Positions 1 to 8,498 of a DNA stretch of 43,640 bases are shown here, piece by piece. Made by a program: the position numbers and the translations under genes. The notes under the pieces were generated by a model, which was given only the letters and a program-made list of their open reading frames with translations, had not been told where the DNA came from and made no database searches. Source of the DNA: Spirochaetales bacterium (GTDB lineage: Bacteria; Spirochaetota; Spirochaetia; SZUA-6; RPPD01); NCBI GenBank assembly GCA_016929065.1, contig JAFGJO010000067.1, forward strand, positions 1 through 43,640, given 5' to 3'. Position 1 is the stretch's first letter. Each line of letters begins with the position of its first letter.

Positions 1-34
1 AAAGGAGGCAGCCAGTCCTGCTTCAGCCTAAAAA

Positions 35-76
35 GGGGACATTTCTAAAGAGTTAAAATGGGGGACATTTTAAAGG
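35..76. repeat. Short direct repeat, possible mobile-element remnant
   Basis: GGGGACATTT followed by a T/A-rich TAAAG occurs twice, at 35-50 and 61-76, 26 bases apart. Repeats of this look are often seen at ends of insertion sequences in environmental genomes, but no transposase is in view and the window starts here, so the origin is open. Confidence 0.35.
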
Positions 77-103
77 AGTCTTGACATTTGCAGACAACAA
101 TTA

Positions 104-132
104 TTGACAAACAAAATAACGGCGTTTATAGT
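104..132 (+). promoter_or_regulatory. Sigma-70-type promoter of the EF-G-like gene
   Basis: TTGACA (104-109), a 17-base spacer, then TATAGT (127-132). Transcription would start near 139, leaving a leader of about 70 bases that ends in the ribosome site AAAGGAG just before ATG 211. Confidence 0.75.
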
Positions 133-210
133 AACAGTTCAGCGTGAAAGGTTTGGAATATTCTTTCTATTCACTCACGTGCGACATCCCCCCTATCAAA
201 GGAGAAACTG

Positions 211-2289
211 ATGAGTCTAACCACACAATCAATCCGGAATATCGTACTATGCGGTCATGGCAGCACCGGAAAAACAACACTGACAGAGCAGATTCTGTTT
301 AACGGGGGAGCGATTCCAAAAGCTGAATATGTTGAAACCGGAAAAACAGTCAGTGATTACACTGATGAAGAAATTGCCCGGAAAGTATCAATCCATGTAT
401 CACTATCGACCGTTACATGGAACAATTTCAAGATCAACATTTTTGACACCCCGGGTATCGGCGACTTCATGGGAGAAACCATTTCAGCATTCCGCGCCGC
501 AGAGTGTGCGGTTGTACTTGTCGGTGCTGATGTCGGCGTGCAGATTGAAACCATTAAAATCTGGCGCAGATTGAATACAATTAATTACCCGCGTATTATT
601 TTCATCAACAAAATGGAAAAAGAGCATGCAGACTTTGACAAAGCCCTTGCGGATCTTTCTGATAAATTCAAGGTGAATTTTGTTCCTGTTATTGTCCCGG
701 TCGGCAAAGGCAAGGATTTCAAAGGTGTTATCGATCTGCTTCAAATGAAAGCATTTTTACATGTTGAGGGAAAAAAGGCCGTTGCCGAGGATATTCCCGC
801 AGATCTGCAGCCATACGCCCAGGAAATGAGAGAACGGCTCGTCGAAGCAGCCGCAGAAGGTGATGATGCGCTTATCGAAAAATTCTTTGCAGAAGGCAAT
901 CTTTCAAACGAAGAAATAGACCTCGGCCTTCGCAAGGGAATCATGAACAACAAGGTATTTCCTGTCTGTTCCGGCGCCGGCCTGGAAAATAATGGAGTAC
1001 ACAATTTGCTCGATTTTATTACTCATGCGGCTCCGGCTCCCTATAGAACAGTAAAGGCAGTCGACAGCAAGGGAAATGAAACTGAATGCACCATCAATGC
1101 AGACGGCCCTGTCCAGGCTTTTGTATTCAAAACAAGTATCGACCAGTTTTCGGGCAAATTGTCATTCATCAAGGTGATATCCGGGAAACTTCTTCCGGAT
1201 GGTGAATTAATCAATACACGCGGCGAAAAAAAAGAAAAAACAGGGAAACTGTATACCGCAGTGGGGAAAAAACATGATGAAACCGACATGCTGATTGCGG
1301 GAGATGTAGGCGTATTGCACAAACTAAACACAGCTGAAACGAATGATTCATTATGTCAGGCAGATGCGATGGTATCATTTACCCCGCTTGCCCTGCCCCA
1401 GCCGGTCCATTCAGTTGCAATTACCGCAGTGTCGAAAAAAGATGAAGACAAACTGAATCAGCTTCTCCTTCGTGCAGCTGAAGAAGATCTGACCTTCTCG
1501 GTAAAATACAACAAGGAAACAAAAGAAACGGTTGTCTCCTGTATGGGAGAACTTCAACTCAACATTATACTCGATAAAATCAAGGACAAACAGAAGATAG
1601 AGATTGAAACAAAAGTGCCGAAGGTTCCCTACCGTGAAACCATTCAGGCACAAGCCGGTGCTGAATATGCGCATAAAAAACAGACAGGCGGACATGGCCA
1701 GTACGCCAAAGTGGTAATAGAGATTGCACCCATCGCACGCGGAGAGCAGTTCAAGTTTGTCAACGCCATTTTCGGCGGCGCTGTTTCAAAGGGATATATT
1801 CCGGGAGTTGAAAAGGGCATTCTTGAAGGAATGGAACATGGAATTCTTGCAGGGTATCCCATTGTTGATATTGAAGCAAAAATAGTTGACGGAAAAGAAC
1901 ACCCTGTTGACTCTTCGGAAATGGCTTTCAAACTTGCAGCACGGGGCGCTCTCAAAGATGCTATGGAAAAGGCAAAGCCGGTCCTCCTTGAACCGGTCGC
2001 CAATTTGACCGTCTATGTCGACGATACGTATCTTGGAGACATCCTTTCTGATATTTCCAGCCGCCGGGGGAAAGTATTGGGGCAGGAACCGATCGGCGGG
2101 GGTATCCTTGAAGTCCGTTCCCAGGTACCGCAGGCAGAACTCCTTCGGTATTCAATTGACCTGAAGGCAATTACTTCCGGGACCGCCTCCTTTGAAATGG
2201 AATTTGACCATTACAGTCCGATCACCGGCAAGATTGCAGAAGATGTTATCAAGGCCGCAGAACAAATGAAAGAAGAAGCGCACGCATAA
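211..2289 (+). CDS. Elongation factor G-like GTPase (EF-G2 type paralogue)
   Basis: A 692-residue translational GTPase with the full EF-G layout: G domain (1 to about 280), domain II, domain III, domain IV and a C-terminal domain V. The P-loop GHGSTGKT is at 15-22, DTPG at 79-82 and the guanine motif NKME at 133-136. Three usual EF-G features are altered: the switch I Thr is Ser60, the catalytic His after DTPG is Ile83, and NKxD is NKxE. These changes are typical of the EF-G2-like branch rather than the canonical ribosomal translocase, so a second EF-G is expected elsewhere. The domain IV start, with its TGGHGQYA segment, is well conserved, which favours ribosome binding. The start is supported by AAAGGAG seven bases upstream. 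The gene stands alone with its own promoter and terminator. Its exact role (slow translocation, recycling or stress response) cannot be told from sequence. Confidence 0.9.
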   Translation: MSLTTQSIRNIVLCGHGSTGKTTLTEQILFNGGAIPKAEYVETGKTVSDYTDEEIARKVSIHVSLSTVTWNNFKINIFDTPGIGDFMGETISAFRAAECAVVLVGADVGVQIETIKIWRRLNTINYPRIIFINKMEKEHADFDKALADLSDKFKVNFVPVIVPVGKGKDFKGVIDLLQMKAFLHVEGKKAVAEDIPADLQPYAQEMRERLVEAAAEGDDALIEKFFAEGNLSNEEIDLGLRKGIMNNKVFPVCSGAGLENNGVHNLLDFITHAAPAPYRTVKAVDSKGNETECTINADGPVQAFVFKTSIDQFSGKLSFIKVISGKLLPDGELINTRGEKKEKTGKLYTAVGKKHDETDMLIAGDVGVLHKLNTAETNDSLCQADAMVSFTPLALPQPVHSVAITAVSKKDEDKLNQLLLRAAEEDLTFSVKYNKETKETVVSCMGELQLNIILDKIKDKQKIEIETKVPKVPYRETIQAQAGAEYAHKKQTGGHGQYAKVVIEIAPIARGEQFKFVNAIFGGAVSKGYIPGVEKGILEGMEHGILAGYPIVDIEAKIVDGKEHPVDSSEMAFKLAARGALKDAMEKAKPVLLEPVANLTVYVDDTYLGDILSDISSRRGKVLGQEPIGGGILEVRSQVPQAELLRYSIDLKAITSGTASFEMEFDHYSPITGKIAEDVIKAAEQMKEEAHA

Positions 2290-2317
2290 CGGTGAGAAAA
2301 CAGAAATAAACAGGTGA

Positions 2318-2346
2318 ACGCCGGACTGCATGTCCGGCGTTTTTTT
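2318..2346 (+). terminator. Rho-independent terminator of the EF-G-like gene
   Basis: Perfect 9-bp stem ACGCCGGAC / GTCCGGCGT with a 5-base loop, followed by six T. It lies directly against the stop codon of hypE on the other strand. Confidence 0.9.
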
Positions 2347-3365
2347 CAGCAAATTCTTGGCAGCATATCGGAAACAAGCATGTCGCATATTCTTGTTCCG
2401 CCGACATCTGTTTTCAAATATACTTTTTCATTCTCATCCTTTTCAAAATATCCGATGACCGCAGCGTTTTTTCCCAGATCATGTTCATGAAGCAGCTGGA
2501 CTATTTTTCCGGCTGAATCAGAGGCGGCGATGATCACCACCTTTCCTTCATTTGCCAAATACAGCGGATCAAATCCGGTAATTTCACATATTGCCCTGAC
2601 TTCTTCGTGGACAGGGAGATGCTTTTCATTCAGGACACAGGAGCAGCCGGTACCGGGAGTAAACTCATTCAGAGTTGTCGCAAGGCCTCCCCGGGTGGGA
2701 TCCCTCATTATTTTTACTTCACCTGGTCTGCACGATGCAAGGACATGCCGGACAAGTGCGCTCAATGGGGCAACATCGCTTTTTATTGATGATTTCAGGG
2801 GGAAATCCTGCCTTGCGGTCATCACTGCAGCAGCATGGTCACCCAATGTTCCGGAAACAATAACTGCATCACCGGGTTCGATCTTTTGATTTGTAACAGA
2901 AAAAACATCAGCTGCAAGGGTGCCAATTCCGGATGTATTGATGAAAATTCCGTCGGCACTCCCCTTCTCGACGACTTTGGTATCGCCGGTGACAATCCTC
3001 ACATTGACCGCGTCTGCGACGGCTCTCATAGATAATGCGATTTCATCAAGCTCGCTTATTGCGAACCCTTCTTCGATGATGAATCCGCAGCTCAATGCGA
3101 TGGGGACAGCTCCCATCACTGACAAATCATTTACTGTTCCGCATACCGCCAGAGTGCCGATATTTCCGCCGGGAAAAAAAACAGGCCGGATAACGTAACT
3201 GTCGGTGGTAAATGCAATGTTCCCTGCCCGAATATCAATAACTGCACTATCCATTAATAAATTCAAAGTGCTGTTGCCGAAGTGTTTGACACAGATTTCC
3301 TGTATAAGCTGGCGGGAAAGGATTCCCCCGTTGCCGTGAGCGAGTTCAATATGAGTCGATTTCAT
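2346..3365 (-). CDS. hypE: Hydrogenase maturation protein HypE
   Basis: A 339-residue carbamoyl-dehydratase of the AIR synthase/PurM superfamily. HypE receives a carbamoyl group from HypF on its C-terminal cysteine and dehydrates it with ATP to a thiocyanate, giving the CN ligands of the [NiFe] active-site iron. The sequence shows the N-terminal glycine-rich HGNGG motif, the FFPGGNIGTLAVCGTVNDLS segment, a DPTRGGLATTLNEF segment, and the diagnostic C-terminus ending in PRIC, so the substrate cysteine is present. The start ATG directly follows the stop codon of the upstream ATPase/PilZ gene (TAA then ATG with no gap), so the two are translationally coupled. It is last in its transcript and is separated from hypF-C-D by about 1.3 kb. 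Confidence 0.96.
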   Translation of the reverse strand: MKSTHIELAHGNGGILSRQLIQEICVKHFGNSTLNLLMDSAVIDIRAGNIAFTTDSYVIRPVFFPGGNIGTLAVCGTVNDLSVMGAVPIALSCGFIIEEGFAISELDEIALSMRAVADAVNVRIVTGDTKVVEKGSADGIFINTSGIGTLAADVFSVTNQKIEPGDAVIVSGTLGDHAAAVMTARQDFPLKSSIKSDVAPLSALVRHVLASCRPGEVKIMRDPTRGGLATTLNEFTPGTGCSCVLNEKHLPVHEEVRAICEITGFDPLYLANEGKVVIIAASDSAGKIVQLLHEHDLGKNAAVIGYFEKDENEKVYLKTDVGGTRICDMLVSDMLPRIC

Positions 3366-4271
3366 TTATACGCCTTCGATGACAACCAAACCGGGAATGA
3401 GCTTTGGTTCCTGTTCTATTTTTTTAATAAACTTTTCCAGATCCTTTTTGGGAAACTCCGGAGTTATTATAAATTCACTTCCCAACTGTACAATTTTATT
3501 CCCTGGATCAATCCAGCGTATTACCGCATCACAGGTCATGTTTTTGTCATTTCCATGTTCCGAGAGAATTTCCAGGGAGATGCGGCCGCCCTCTTTATAC
3601 CCGTTTTCCTTGAACACAAGAAACTGTGCTCCGCTTTCGGAAATATTAATCAGATACGCATCATTATTCATGTCAATTTTTGCTTTTAAAAAGATACTGT
3701 ACCGTTTTGTCTTGCGCATGAATGGAATCTCTGCATGTTCCTGATAGTTCGGATCAATTTTTTTTGCCGCGGTAATTTTCGTGCCGGCAACACTGCCCAC
3801 GCCATTCCAGGGTGCAGGATTTTCATGATCATCGAAAAAAGAGAGATGGAAGGCATCAAAGACAAGCTTTGCCGAAATCAACCCGATCCCGAAACGTTTG
3901 AATGAGTGCTTTTTTCTGTAGGTTTGAAAATCATCCGCCAGAACATTCAACTTGTTTATTGATTTTTCAAGGGAATAGGGTAAACGAGCCAGGTCAAATC
4001 CTCCGGCATGATCAATAATGCTGAACCGCAGATAATTGTCATTTATTTCAAAAGCAATTTGAATTTCTCTTGAGCTGTTTATTTCATGCAGCGCACGGAT
4101 TGAATTGGTGACCAATTCGGTCAGGGCAAATTTTATCACTGTATTTTCATCAGGCGAAAGAGGGAACTCTACCAGTTCAAGTATTCTGAAAAACATGGAG
4201 GCGTTCAATTTTGGAGAAAACTCGATTTTGAGCTGTGAATAAAAATTGTCGTTATAACTCAGATACGCCAT
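3366..4271 (-). CDS. GHKL-type ATPase domain fused to a PilZ (c-di-GMP) domain
   Basis: A 301-residue two-domain protein. Residues 1 to about 165 look like a GHKL/HATPase_c ATP-binding fold of the anti-sigma or histidine-kinase type: an N box ELVTNS at 52-57, DHAGGF at 87-92, and a second glycine box FGIGLISAK near 127-135. There is no phospho-accepting H-box. Residues from about 184 form a PilZ domain with both c-di-GMP motifs: RKTKR (RxxxR, 186-190) and NISESG (NxSxxG, 209-214). No transmembrane segment is apparent, so it should be cytoplasmic. Inferred function: a c-di-GMP-gated anti-sigma-like or kinase-like regulator. It abuts hypE with no spacing, an unexpected partner. No clear Shine-Dalgarno site precedes the ATG; a TATACT box ends 10 bases upstream, so the mRNA may be almost leaderless. 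Confidence 0.75.
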   Translation of the reverse strand: MAYLSYNDNFYSQLKIEFSPKLNASMFFRILELVEFPLSPDENTVIKFALTELVTNSIRALHEINSSREIQIAFEINDNYLRFSIIDHAGGFDLARLPYSLEKSINKLNVLADDFQTYRKKHSFKRFGIGLISAKLVFDAFHLSFFDDHENPAPWNGVGSVAGTKITAAKKIDPNYQEHAEIPFMRKTKRYSIFLKAKIDMNNDAYLINISESGAQFLVFKENGYKEGGRISLEILSEHGNDKNMTCDAVIRWIDPGNKIVQLGSEFIITPEFPKKDLEKFIKKIEQEPKLIPGLVVIEGV

Positions 4272-4281
4272 ATATATTCAA

Positions 4282-4287
4282 AGTATA
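4282..4287 (-). promoter_or_regulatory. Possible -10 box of the ATPase/PilZ-hypE transcript
   Basis: TATACT on the minus strand, 10 bases before the ATG. No good -35 hexamer stands at 16-18 bases, so this is only a candidate. Confidence 0.35.
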
Positions 4288-4500
4288 CACAAAATAGAAA
4301 AAAAATAAAGCTCAAGTTTTTTTAGGGTGCGATTTTAAAAACAGGCTTGGATATCAAACAGTGATCTCATGCCGGTGCTATTAATTAGTTTAACAAACCG
4401 GGGAGAATATGCCCACTTGATATAAAAATTGGAATGAAAAACTGTTTGGACTTCTCTGCCTTGATGAGCAGTTTACAGTGCCTGTATGGAGGAGAACTGT

Positions 4501-4538
4501 CAAGGTTTCGATCAGCAAATAAGCTGAGCGAAACCTTG
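4501..4538. other. Long near-perfect hairpin in the 438-base gap below hypD
   Basis: CAAGGTTTCG (4501-4510) pairs with CGAAACCTTG (4529-4538). The stem continues inward with one mismatch down to a 6-base loop, giving an 18-bp stem. On the plus strand GGTTTTTC follows, as in a terminator; on the minus strand there is no T run. The gap 4272-4709 has no convincing gene. It could end a plus-strand small RNA or shape the 3' end of the hypF-C-D mRNA. Confidence 0.55.
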
Positions 4539-4598
4539 GGTTTTTCAATAAGCAGTTCTGCAACACAAAATAATTCCGAACATACCAGCGAGATAATT

Positions 4599-4613
4599 TG
4601 TGAAAATGTCACA
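4599..4613. promoter_or_regulatory. Palindrome TGTGA-N5-TCACA downstream of hypD
   Basis: A perfect 5+5 inverted repeat with a 5-base spacer. It resembles CRP/FNR or Rex half-sites (TGTGA), but their usual spacer is 6, so factor assignment is unsafe. Confidence 0.3.
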
Positions 4614-4709
4614 CTCGTATATCTTTGACAGCAGTCTTGCCCATGCCCTCCTGCCAGTCGCAGCACAGGCTGAATGCTTCTGCCGCACTTTGTATTACAG
4701 GGGGCGGGG

Positions 4710-5810
4710 TCATCGGCCATGAATCCTGCCGAAATTGAAATATATTCCACACGATCCCTCTGCACTCACCATGCAGGCTCCGACAGGATTCTCCGGGGTG
4801 CATTGCTGCTTGAACAGGCTGCATTGATTTGGAGTTTTCTTGCCTTTCATGACATCGCCGCAGATACAGCCGGGGTGTTCTTTTTGTTGGGGCAGCGAAA
4901 CCGCATATTTTTTCTCTGCATCCAGATGACTGTATTTCCCTGCAATTGATAATCCGCTCCCGGGTATGGTTCCCAGCCCGCGCCAAGATACATCTGCCGT
5001 GACAAAGACCTCATTCATTATTTTTTGTGCAGCAGTATTTCCCTCTTTTTTCACTGCTCTGGTGTACTGGACCACAATTTCCTGTTTTTTTGCAATAATC
5101 ATTTCAACGAGTGTCCTTATTGATGCAAGCATGTCCGTCGGTTCAAAGCCGGAGACGACACCCGGTATCGGATATGTTTCAATCACCGGGTCATACATTC
5201 CTGTTCCCATGACCGCGGTCACATGCCCGGGAAGAATGAACCCGTCAATTAATGCTTCCGGATCGGACAGAAGTGCCTTCATAGCCTGCGGCATGGTTTT
5301 TAATGCGGTGAGAAAGGCGATATTCCCAATCCCCTGCTGTTCAGCTTCCCTGATTGCAACTGCAATACCCGGGGCTGTGGTCTCAAAACCTATTGCCAGA
5401 AAAACCGTCTTTCTCCCGGGATTTTCTTTTGCAATGGACAACGCATCCATGGGAGAAAAACAGATTCTGACATCCCTGCCCAGTGAACGCTGCTTGAGCA
5501 GTGTTGAGGTGCTGCCCGGAACGCGGAGCATGTCGCCGAATGAAGCAATAATCACATCATGCTCCTGGAGCAGTGCAATAGCAGTATCGATATATTCGGT
5601 GGAGGTCACACACACCGGACACCCCGGCCCGCTTTTCAGTGTCAGTGTTTCCGGGAGAAGGGTGTGCAGCCCGTATTTCATGGTGGTCAACGTGTGGCCG
5701 CCGCATATTTCCATAATGGTTAACCGGGTATTGCCCTGAAGAGCGTTGATTTGATCACTGATTATCCGGGCAGCTTTTTCACTGCGGAATTCTTCCAGAT
5801 ATTTATTCAT
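4710..5810 (-). CDS. hypD: Hydrogenase maturation protein HypD
   Basis: HypD is the iron-sulfur scaffold that, with HypC, assembles the Fe(CN)2CO unit of [NiFe]-hydrogenase. The sequence shows CGGHT near residue 37, GPGCPVCVT near 65-73, GFETTAP, and the C-terminal cysteine cluster (CICGD, QCSLF, GACMVSAEGSCG) that carries the [4Fe-4S] cluster and redox thiols. The length, 366 residues, fits the family. I chose ATG 5810 over the TTG two codons upstream because a GGGA site lies about 7 bases before it and the resulting start, MNKYLEEF, is typical. It overlaps the end of hypC by 8 bases, so the two are translationally coupled. Confidence 0.95.
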   Translation of the reverse strand: MNKYLEEFRSEKAARIISDQINALQGNTRLTIMEICGGHTLTTMKYGLHTLLPETLTLKSGPGCPVCVTSTEYIDTAIALLQEHDVIIASFGDMLRVPGSTSTLLKQRSLGRDVRICFSPMDALSIAKENPGRKTVFLAIGFETTAPGIAVAIREAEQQGIGNIAFLTALKTMPQAMKALLSDPEALIDGFILPGHVTAVMGTGMYDPVIETYPIPGVVSGFEPTDMLASIRTLVEMIIAKKQEIVVQYTRAVKKEGNTAAQKIMNEVFVTADVSWRGLGTIPGSGLSIAGKYSHLDAEKKYAVSLPQQKEHPGCICGDVMKGKKTPNQCSLFKQQCTPENPVGACMVSAEGSCGIYFNFGRIHGR

Positions 5811-6033
5811 GATCAATCCCGAGATTTTCCATTTCCCTGTACAATTTTAATGTCTCGTCAGCATCCTCTTTATCAAGTTTCTGTATCGCGAACCCGGTAT
5901 GAACAATCACATAATCATCCACGACGGCATCCGGGAGCAGACTGAAATTTATTTCATAGAAGACATTTCCGCTTTCGACAACACCGGTGCCCCCGTTTCG
6001 TGATACAACTTTCATTGGTATAGCCAGACACAT
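5803..6033 (-). CDS. hypC: Hydrogenase maturation chaperone HypC
   Basis: A 76-residue HypC/HybG-family chaperone. It starts MCLAIPMKV, with the essential Cys at position 2 that holds the iron precursor after Met removal and also contacts the hydrogenase large subunit. The short beta-barrel pattern (DYVIVHTGFAIQKLD) follows. Its start lies within the last 22 bases of hypF and its end overlaps hypD by 8 bases, so hypF-hypC-hypD form a tightly packed operon. Because only one HypC is seen, it probably serves the group 3b hydrogenase encoded 9 kb upstream. Confidence 0.95.
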   Translation of the reverse strand: MCLAIPMKVVSRNGGTGVVESGNVFYEINFSLLPDAVVDDYVIVHTGFAIQKLDKEDADETLKLYREMENLGIDHE

Positions 6034-8363
6034 TCTTCAAGCTCCTGTTTATGGATTTCCCTGGCGATTGCCGCCTGCCCCAAAGCCAGGCCGCCGTCGT
6101 TACACGGCACCTGTTGGTGAGTATATACAAGATAATTGCTTGCCGACAGTTTTTCAACCATTGAATGCAGAAGATATTCATTCATAAAACATCCGCCGGA
6201 GAGGACAACCTTCCTTATTCCTGTTTTCGCTGAAATACTATCAACAGCCTTCATTATGCCGTTTGCAAGTCCATTGTGAAATTTAACCGATATTGTCCCG
6301 GCAGAGGCACCCGCTAAATAATCGTTCAGAATGCTGACAATTGCGTTTTCCCAAACGATCTCCACGAGTCCTGATGATTCTGATTTTTCAACCGGAAATA
6401 GATATGACTCATCACTCACTGCATTTATGGCCTGTTCAAGTTCGACAGCCGGCTGGCCTTCATAATCCGCATGAAAGCAGACATGCGCAATCGCTGAAAC
6501 TGCATCAAACAGTCTTCCGGCGCTTGTCGTAACAACACCTGTTTTGTTTTTCAGCTGGTACAAATACATTTTTATTTGGTTTTCGGGTACTTCCCGAAAC
6601 AGTTCATGGAGTGTATCCTCTTTTTCCGGCCCAAGGCTCTTCCATAAATATGCGAATGCAGCTTTCCACGGCTCCTGTACTGCGCTGTCGCCCCCTGGCA
6701 TGAGTACCGGAGAAAGACAGGCTTCTCTGGTAAACCCGGTATAGTCGGCAATGAATATTTCTCCGCCCCAGATGGTGTTGTCGGGGCCAAGCCCTGTTCC
6801 GTCAAACGCCACACCAATCACTTTTTCCTGCAGCTGGTGTTCAGCCATGCAGGATGCGATGTGGGCATGATGATGCTGGATCACAACCCTGCGGCAGTCT
6901 TTCATCCAGGCCAGTTTCTGAGGCGGTTTTTTTACAGCTTGTGTGGACAGGTATTGTTCGTTCAGGTCATGGGCAATTATTTTCGGTATTTTTTCGTATA
7001 TTTTTACAAAATGGGACACCGCCTGGATAAAGGCGTCGTATGTTTCCCTGTTTTTAAGATCTCCGATATAATGACTCATGTATAATGAATGATCGAACCC
7101 AAGACAGATCGTATTTTTTAATTCCGCTCCGACAGCCAAAACCGGTTCACCGAATTCCGCAGTTGAGACAACCGGATTGGGAACAAATCCCCTTGCCCGC
7201 CGCAGTGGAATATCGTGTTTATTCCAGAGCCGGATCACCGAGTCGTCTGTTCTGATATAAATGTCCCTGTTTCCCAGCAGAAAATAATCTGCAATGTCCG
7301 CTAACTGCCGGAAAGCAGTATCATTTTTAAAAGCGATCGGCTCATCACTGACATTTCCGCTTGTCATGACCAGCGGAAAATCAAGCATGTTGAATAAAAG
7401 ATGCTGCAGGGGTGTGTACGGGACCATGACACCAAGATTATGGTTCCCCGGCGCGACTGCCTCTGCGATGTGGCTGTTCTTGTTTTTTTTCAACAACATG
7501 ATCACCCGATCGGTCATCTGGATTCGCTGCTCTTCTTCCCTGTTGGTATCACATAATTCACTCACCTGTTCGATATTTTTCACCATAACCGCGAATGGTT
7601 TTTTTTCACGGTATTTCCGTAATCTCAGTTTTAAAACCGCTTCCTGATTGTACGCATTGACCGCCAGATGAACACCGCCAAGCCCCTTTACGGCGAGGAT
7701 ATTGCCCGCTTCAAGAATGCTCCCGGCTTCCCGGATCATCTCTGATATTTTTCGTGCATTATCGCCGTTATGAAGTATTTGTGCTCTTGAATTATAAAGT
7801 GAATAAACAGGACCGCATTCAAAACAGGCATTCGGCTGTGCGTGGAAACGCCTGTCTGTTGGATCATCATATTCTTTTTGGCAAGCCGGGCACATGACAA
7901 ATCCTGCCATGGTCGTATTTTTTCTGTCATAGGGAATGTCCTTGATAATCGTGTAGCGGGGCCCGCAGTGGGTGCAGTTTATATAGGGATAATAATATCG
8001 CCGGTTTTGCGGATCGAATAATTCTTCAAGACATTCAGGGCAGGTCGCCGCGTCGGGAGAGATTCTGGTTGATTTGGTTTTTCGGCTGTCACTTTTTATT
8101 ATCGAAAATGCAGGAAATAGTACATCAGTCTGAATATGTTCCTTTTTTATCGAATCAATTTTTGCCAGAATCGGCGGATTCGACAGTATATCTTTTACCA
8201 GAGAATCAATATCACCGTCTTTTCCCTGAACAATAATTTCAACACCGGCAGAATCATTCTGGACAGTACCATTCAAATTGAGTTGTAATGCTGTATTATA
8301 TACAAACGGACGAAATCCCACACCTTGGACGATTCCGGTTACCGTTATTTTCGCGGTTGTCAT
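6012..8363 (-). CDS. hypF: Carbamoyltransferase HypF
   Basis: HypF makes a carbamoyl-adenylate from carbamoyl phosphate and ATP and transfers the carbamoyl group to the C-terminal Cys of HypE. Domain order: an acylphosphatase domain (GIVQGVGFRPFVYN near the N-terminus), two zinc fingers (CPEC...CTHC and CPAC...CFEC), a YrdC-like domain, and a Kae1-like C-terminal domain with the metal motif HHHAHIASCMAEH. The longest frame begins at 8372, but I place the start at the in-frame ATG 8363 (783 residues). A TTGAAA-17-TATATT promoter ends immediately before the first ATG, which would put that codon upstream of the transcript. No Shine-Dalgarno site is present, so translation is probably leaderless. 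The first gene of the hypF-C-D operon. Confidence 0.95.
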   Translation of the reverse strand: MTTAKITVTGIVQGVGFRPFVYNTALQLNLNGTVQNDSAGVEIIVQGKDGDIDSLVKDILSNPPILAKIDSIKKEHIQTDVLFPAFSIIKSDSRKTKSTRISPDAATCPECLEELFDPQNRRYYYPYINCTHCGPRYTIIKDIPYDRKNTTMAGFVMCPACQKEYDDPTDRRFHAQPNACFECGPVYSLYNSRAQILHNGDNARKISEMIREAGSILEAGNILAVKGLGGVHLAVNAYNQEAVLKLRLRKYREKKPFAVMVKNIEQVSELCDTNREEEQRIQMTDRVIMLLKKNKNSHIAEAVAPGNHNLGVMVPYTPLQHLLFNMLDFPLVMTSGNVSDEPIAFKNDTAFRQLADIADYFLLGNRDIYIRTDDSVIRLWNKHDIPLRRARGFVPNPVVSTAEFGEPVLAVGAELKNTICLGFDHSLYMSHYIGDLKNRETYDAFIQAVSHFVKIYEKIPKIIAHDLNEQYLSTQAVKKPPQKLAWMKDCRRVVIQHHHAHIASCMAEHQLQEKVIGVAFDGTGLGPDNTIWGGEIFIADYTGFTREACLSPVLMPGGDSAVQEPWKAAFAYLWKSLGPEKEDTLHELFREVPENQIKMYLYQLKNKTGVVTTSAGRLFDAVSAIAHVCFHADYEGQPAVELEQAINAVSDESYLFPVEKSESSGLVEIVWENAIVSILNDYLAGASAGTISVKFHNGLANGIMKAVDSISAKTGIRKVVLSGGCFMNEYLLHSMVEKLSASNYLVYTHQQVPCNDGGLALGQAAIAREIHKQELEECVWLYQ

Positions 8364-8372
8364 CTTTTTCAT

Positions 8373-8401
8373 AATATAATGTTTGCTTCAGGACGTTTCA
8401 A
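8373..8401 (-). promoter_or_regulatory. Promoter of the hypF-hypC-hypD operon
   Basis: On the minus strand TTGAAA (8401-8396), a 17-base spacer, and TATATT (8378-8373). Nine bases separate the -10 box from ATG 8363, so the transcript should begin about 3 bases before that codon. Confidence 0.7.
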
Positions 8402-8451
8402 CCGGGAAATCAGTTATTTTGCCTCGGACAGATTTTTAAAGGAATTATTGC

Positions 8452-8484
8452 AAAAAACGGGGCTATCCTGCTTGAGGGACAGCC
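8452..8484 (-). terminator. Terminator of the DUF4349-like gene
   Basis: Minus-strand stem GGCTGTCC / GGATAGCC (one G-U pair) with an 8-base loop, then CCG and a run of six T. It isolates the DUF4349-like gene from hypF. Confidence 0.75.
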
Positions 8485-8498
8485 ACGTTATCGGGACG

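Noticed and set aside
4434-4628. 64-codon plus-strand frame in the hypD-ATPase gap
   Set aside because: It runs through the 18-bp hairpin, has no ribosome site and no protein-like composition.
4966-5739. 257-codon plus-strand frame opposite hypD
   Set aside because: It is the antisense shadow of hypD, whose motifs are certain.
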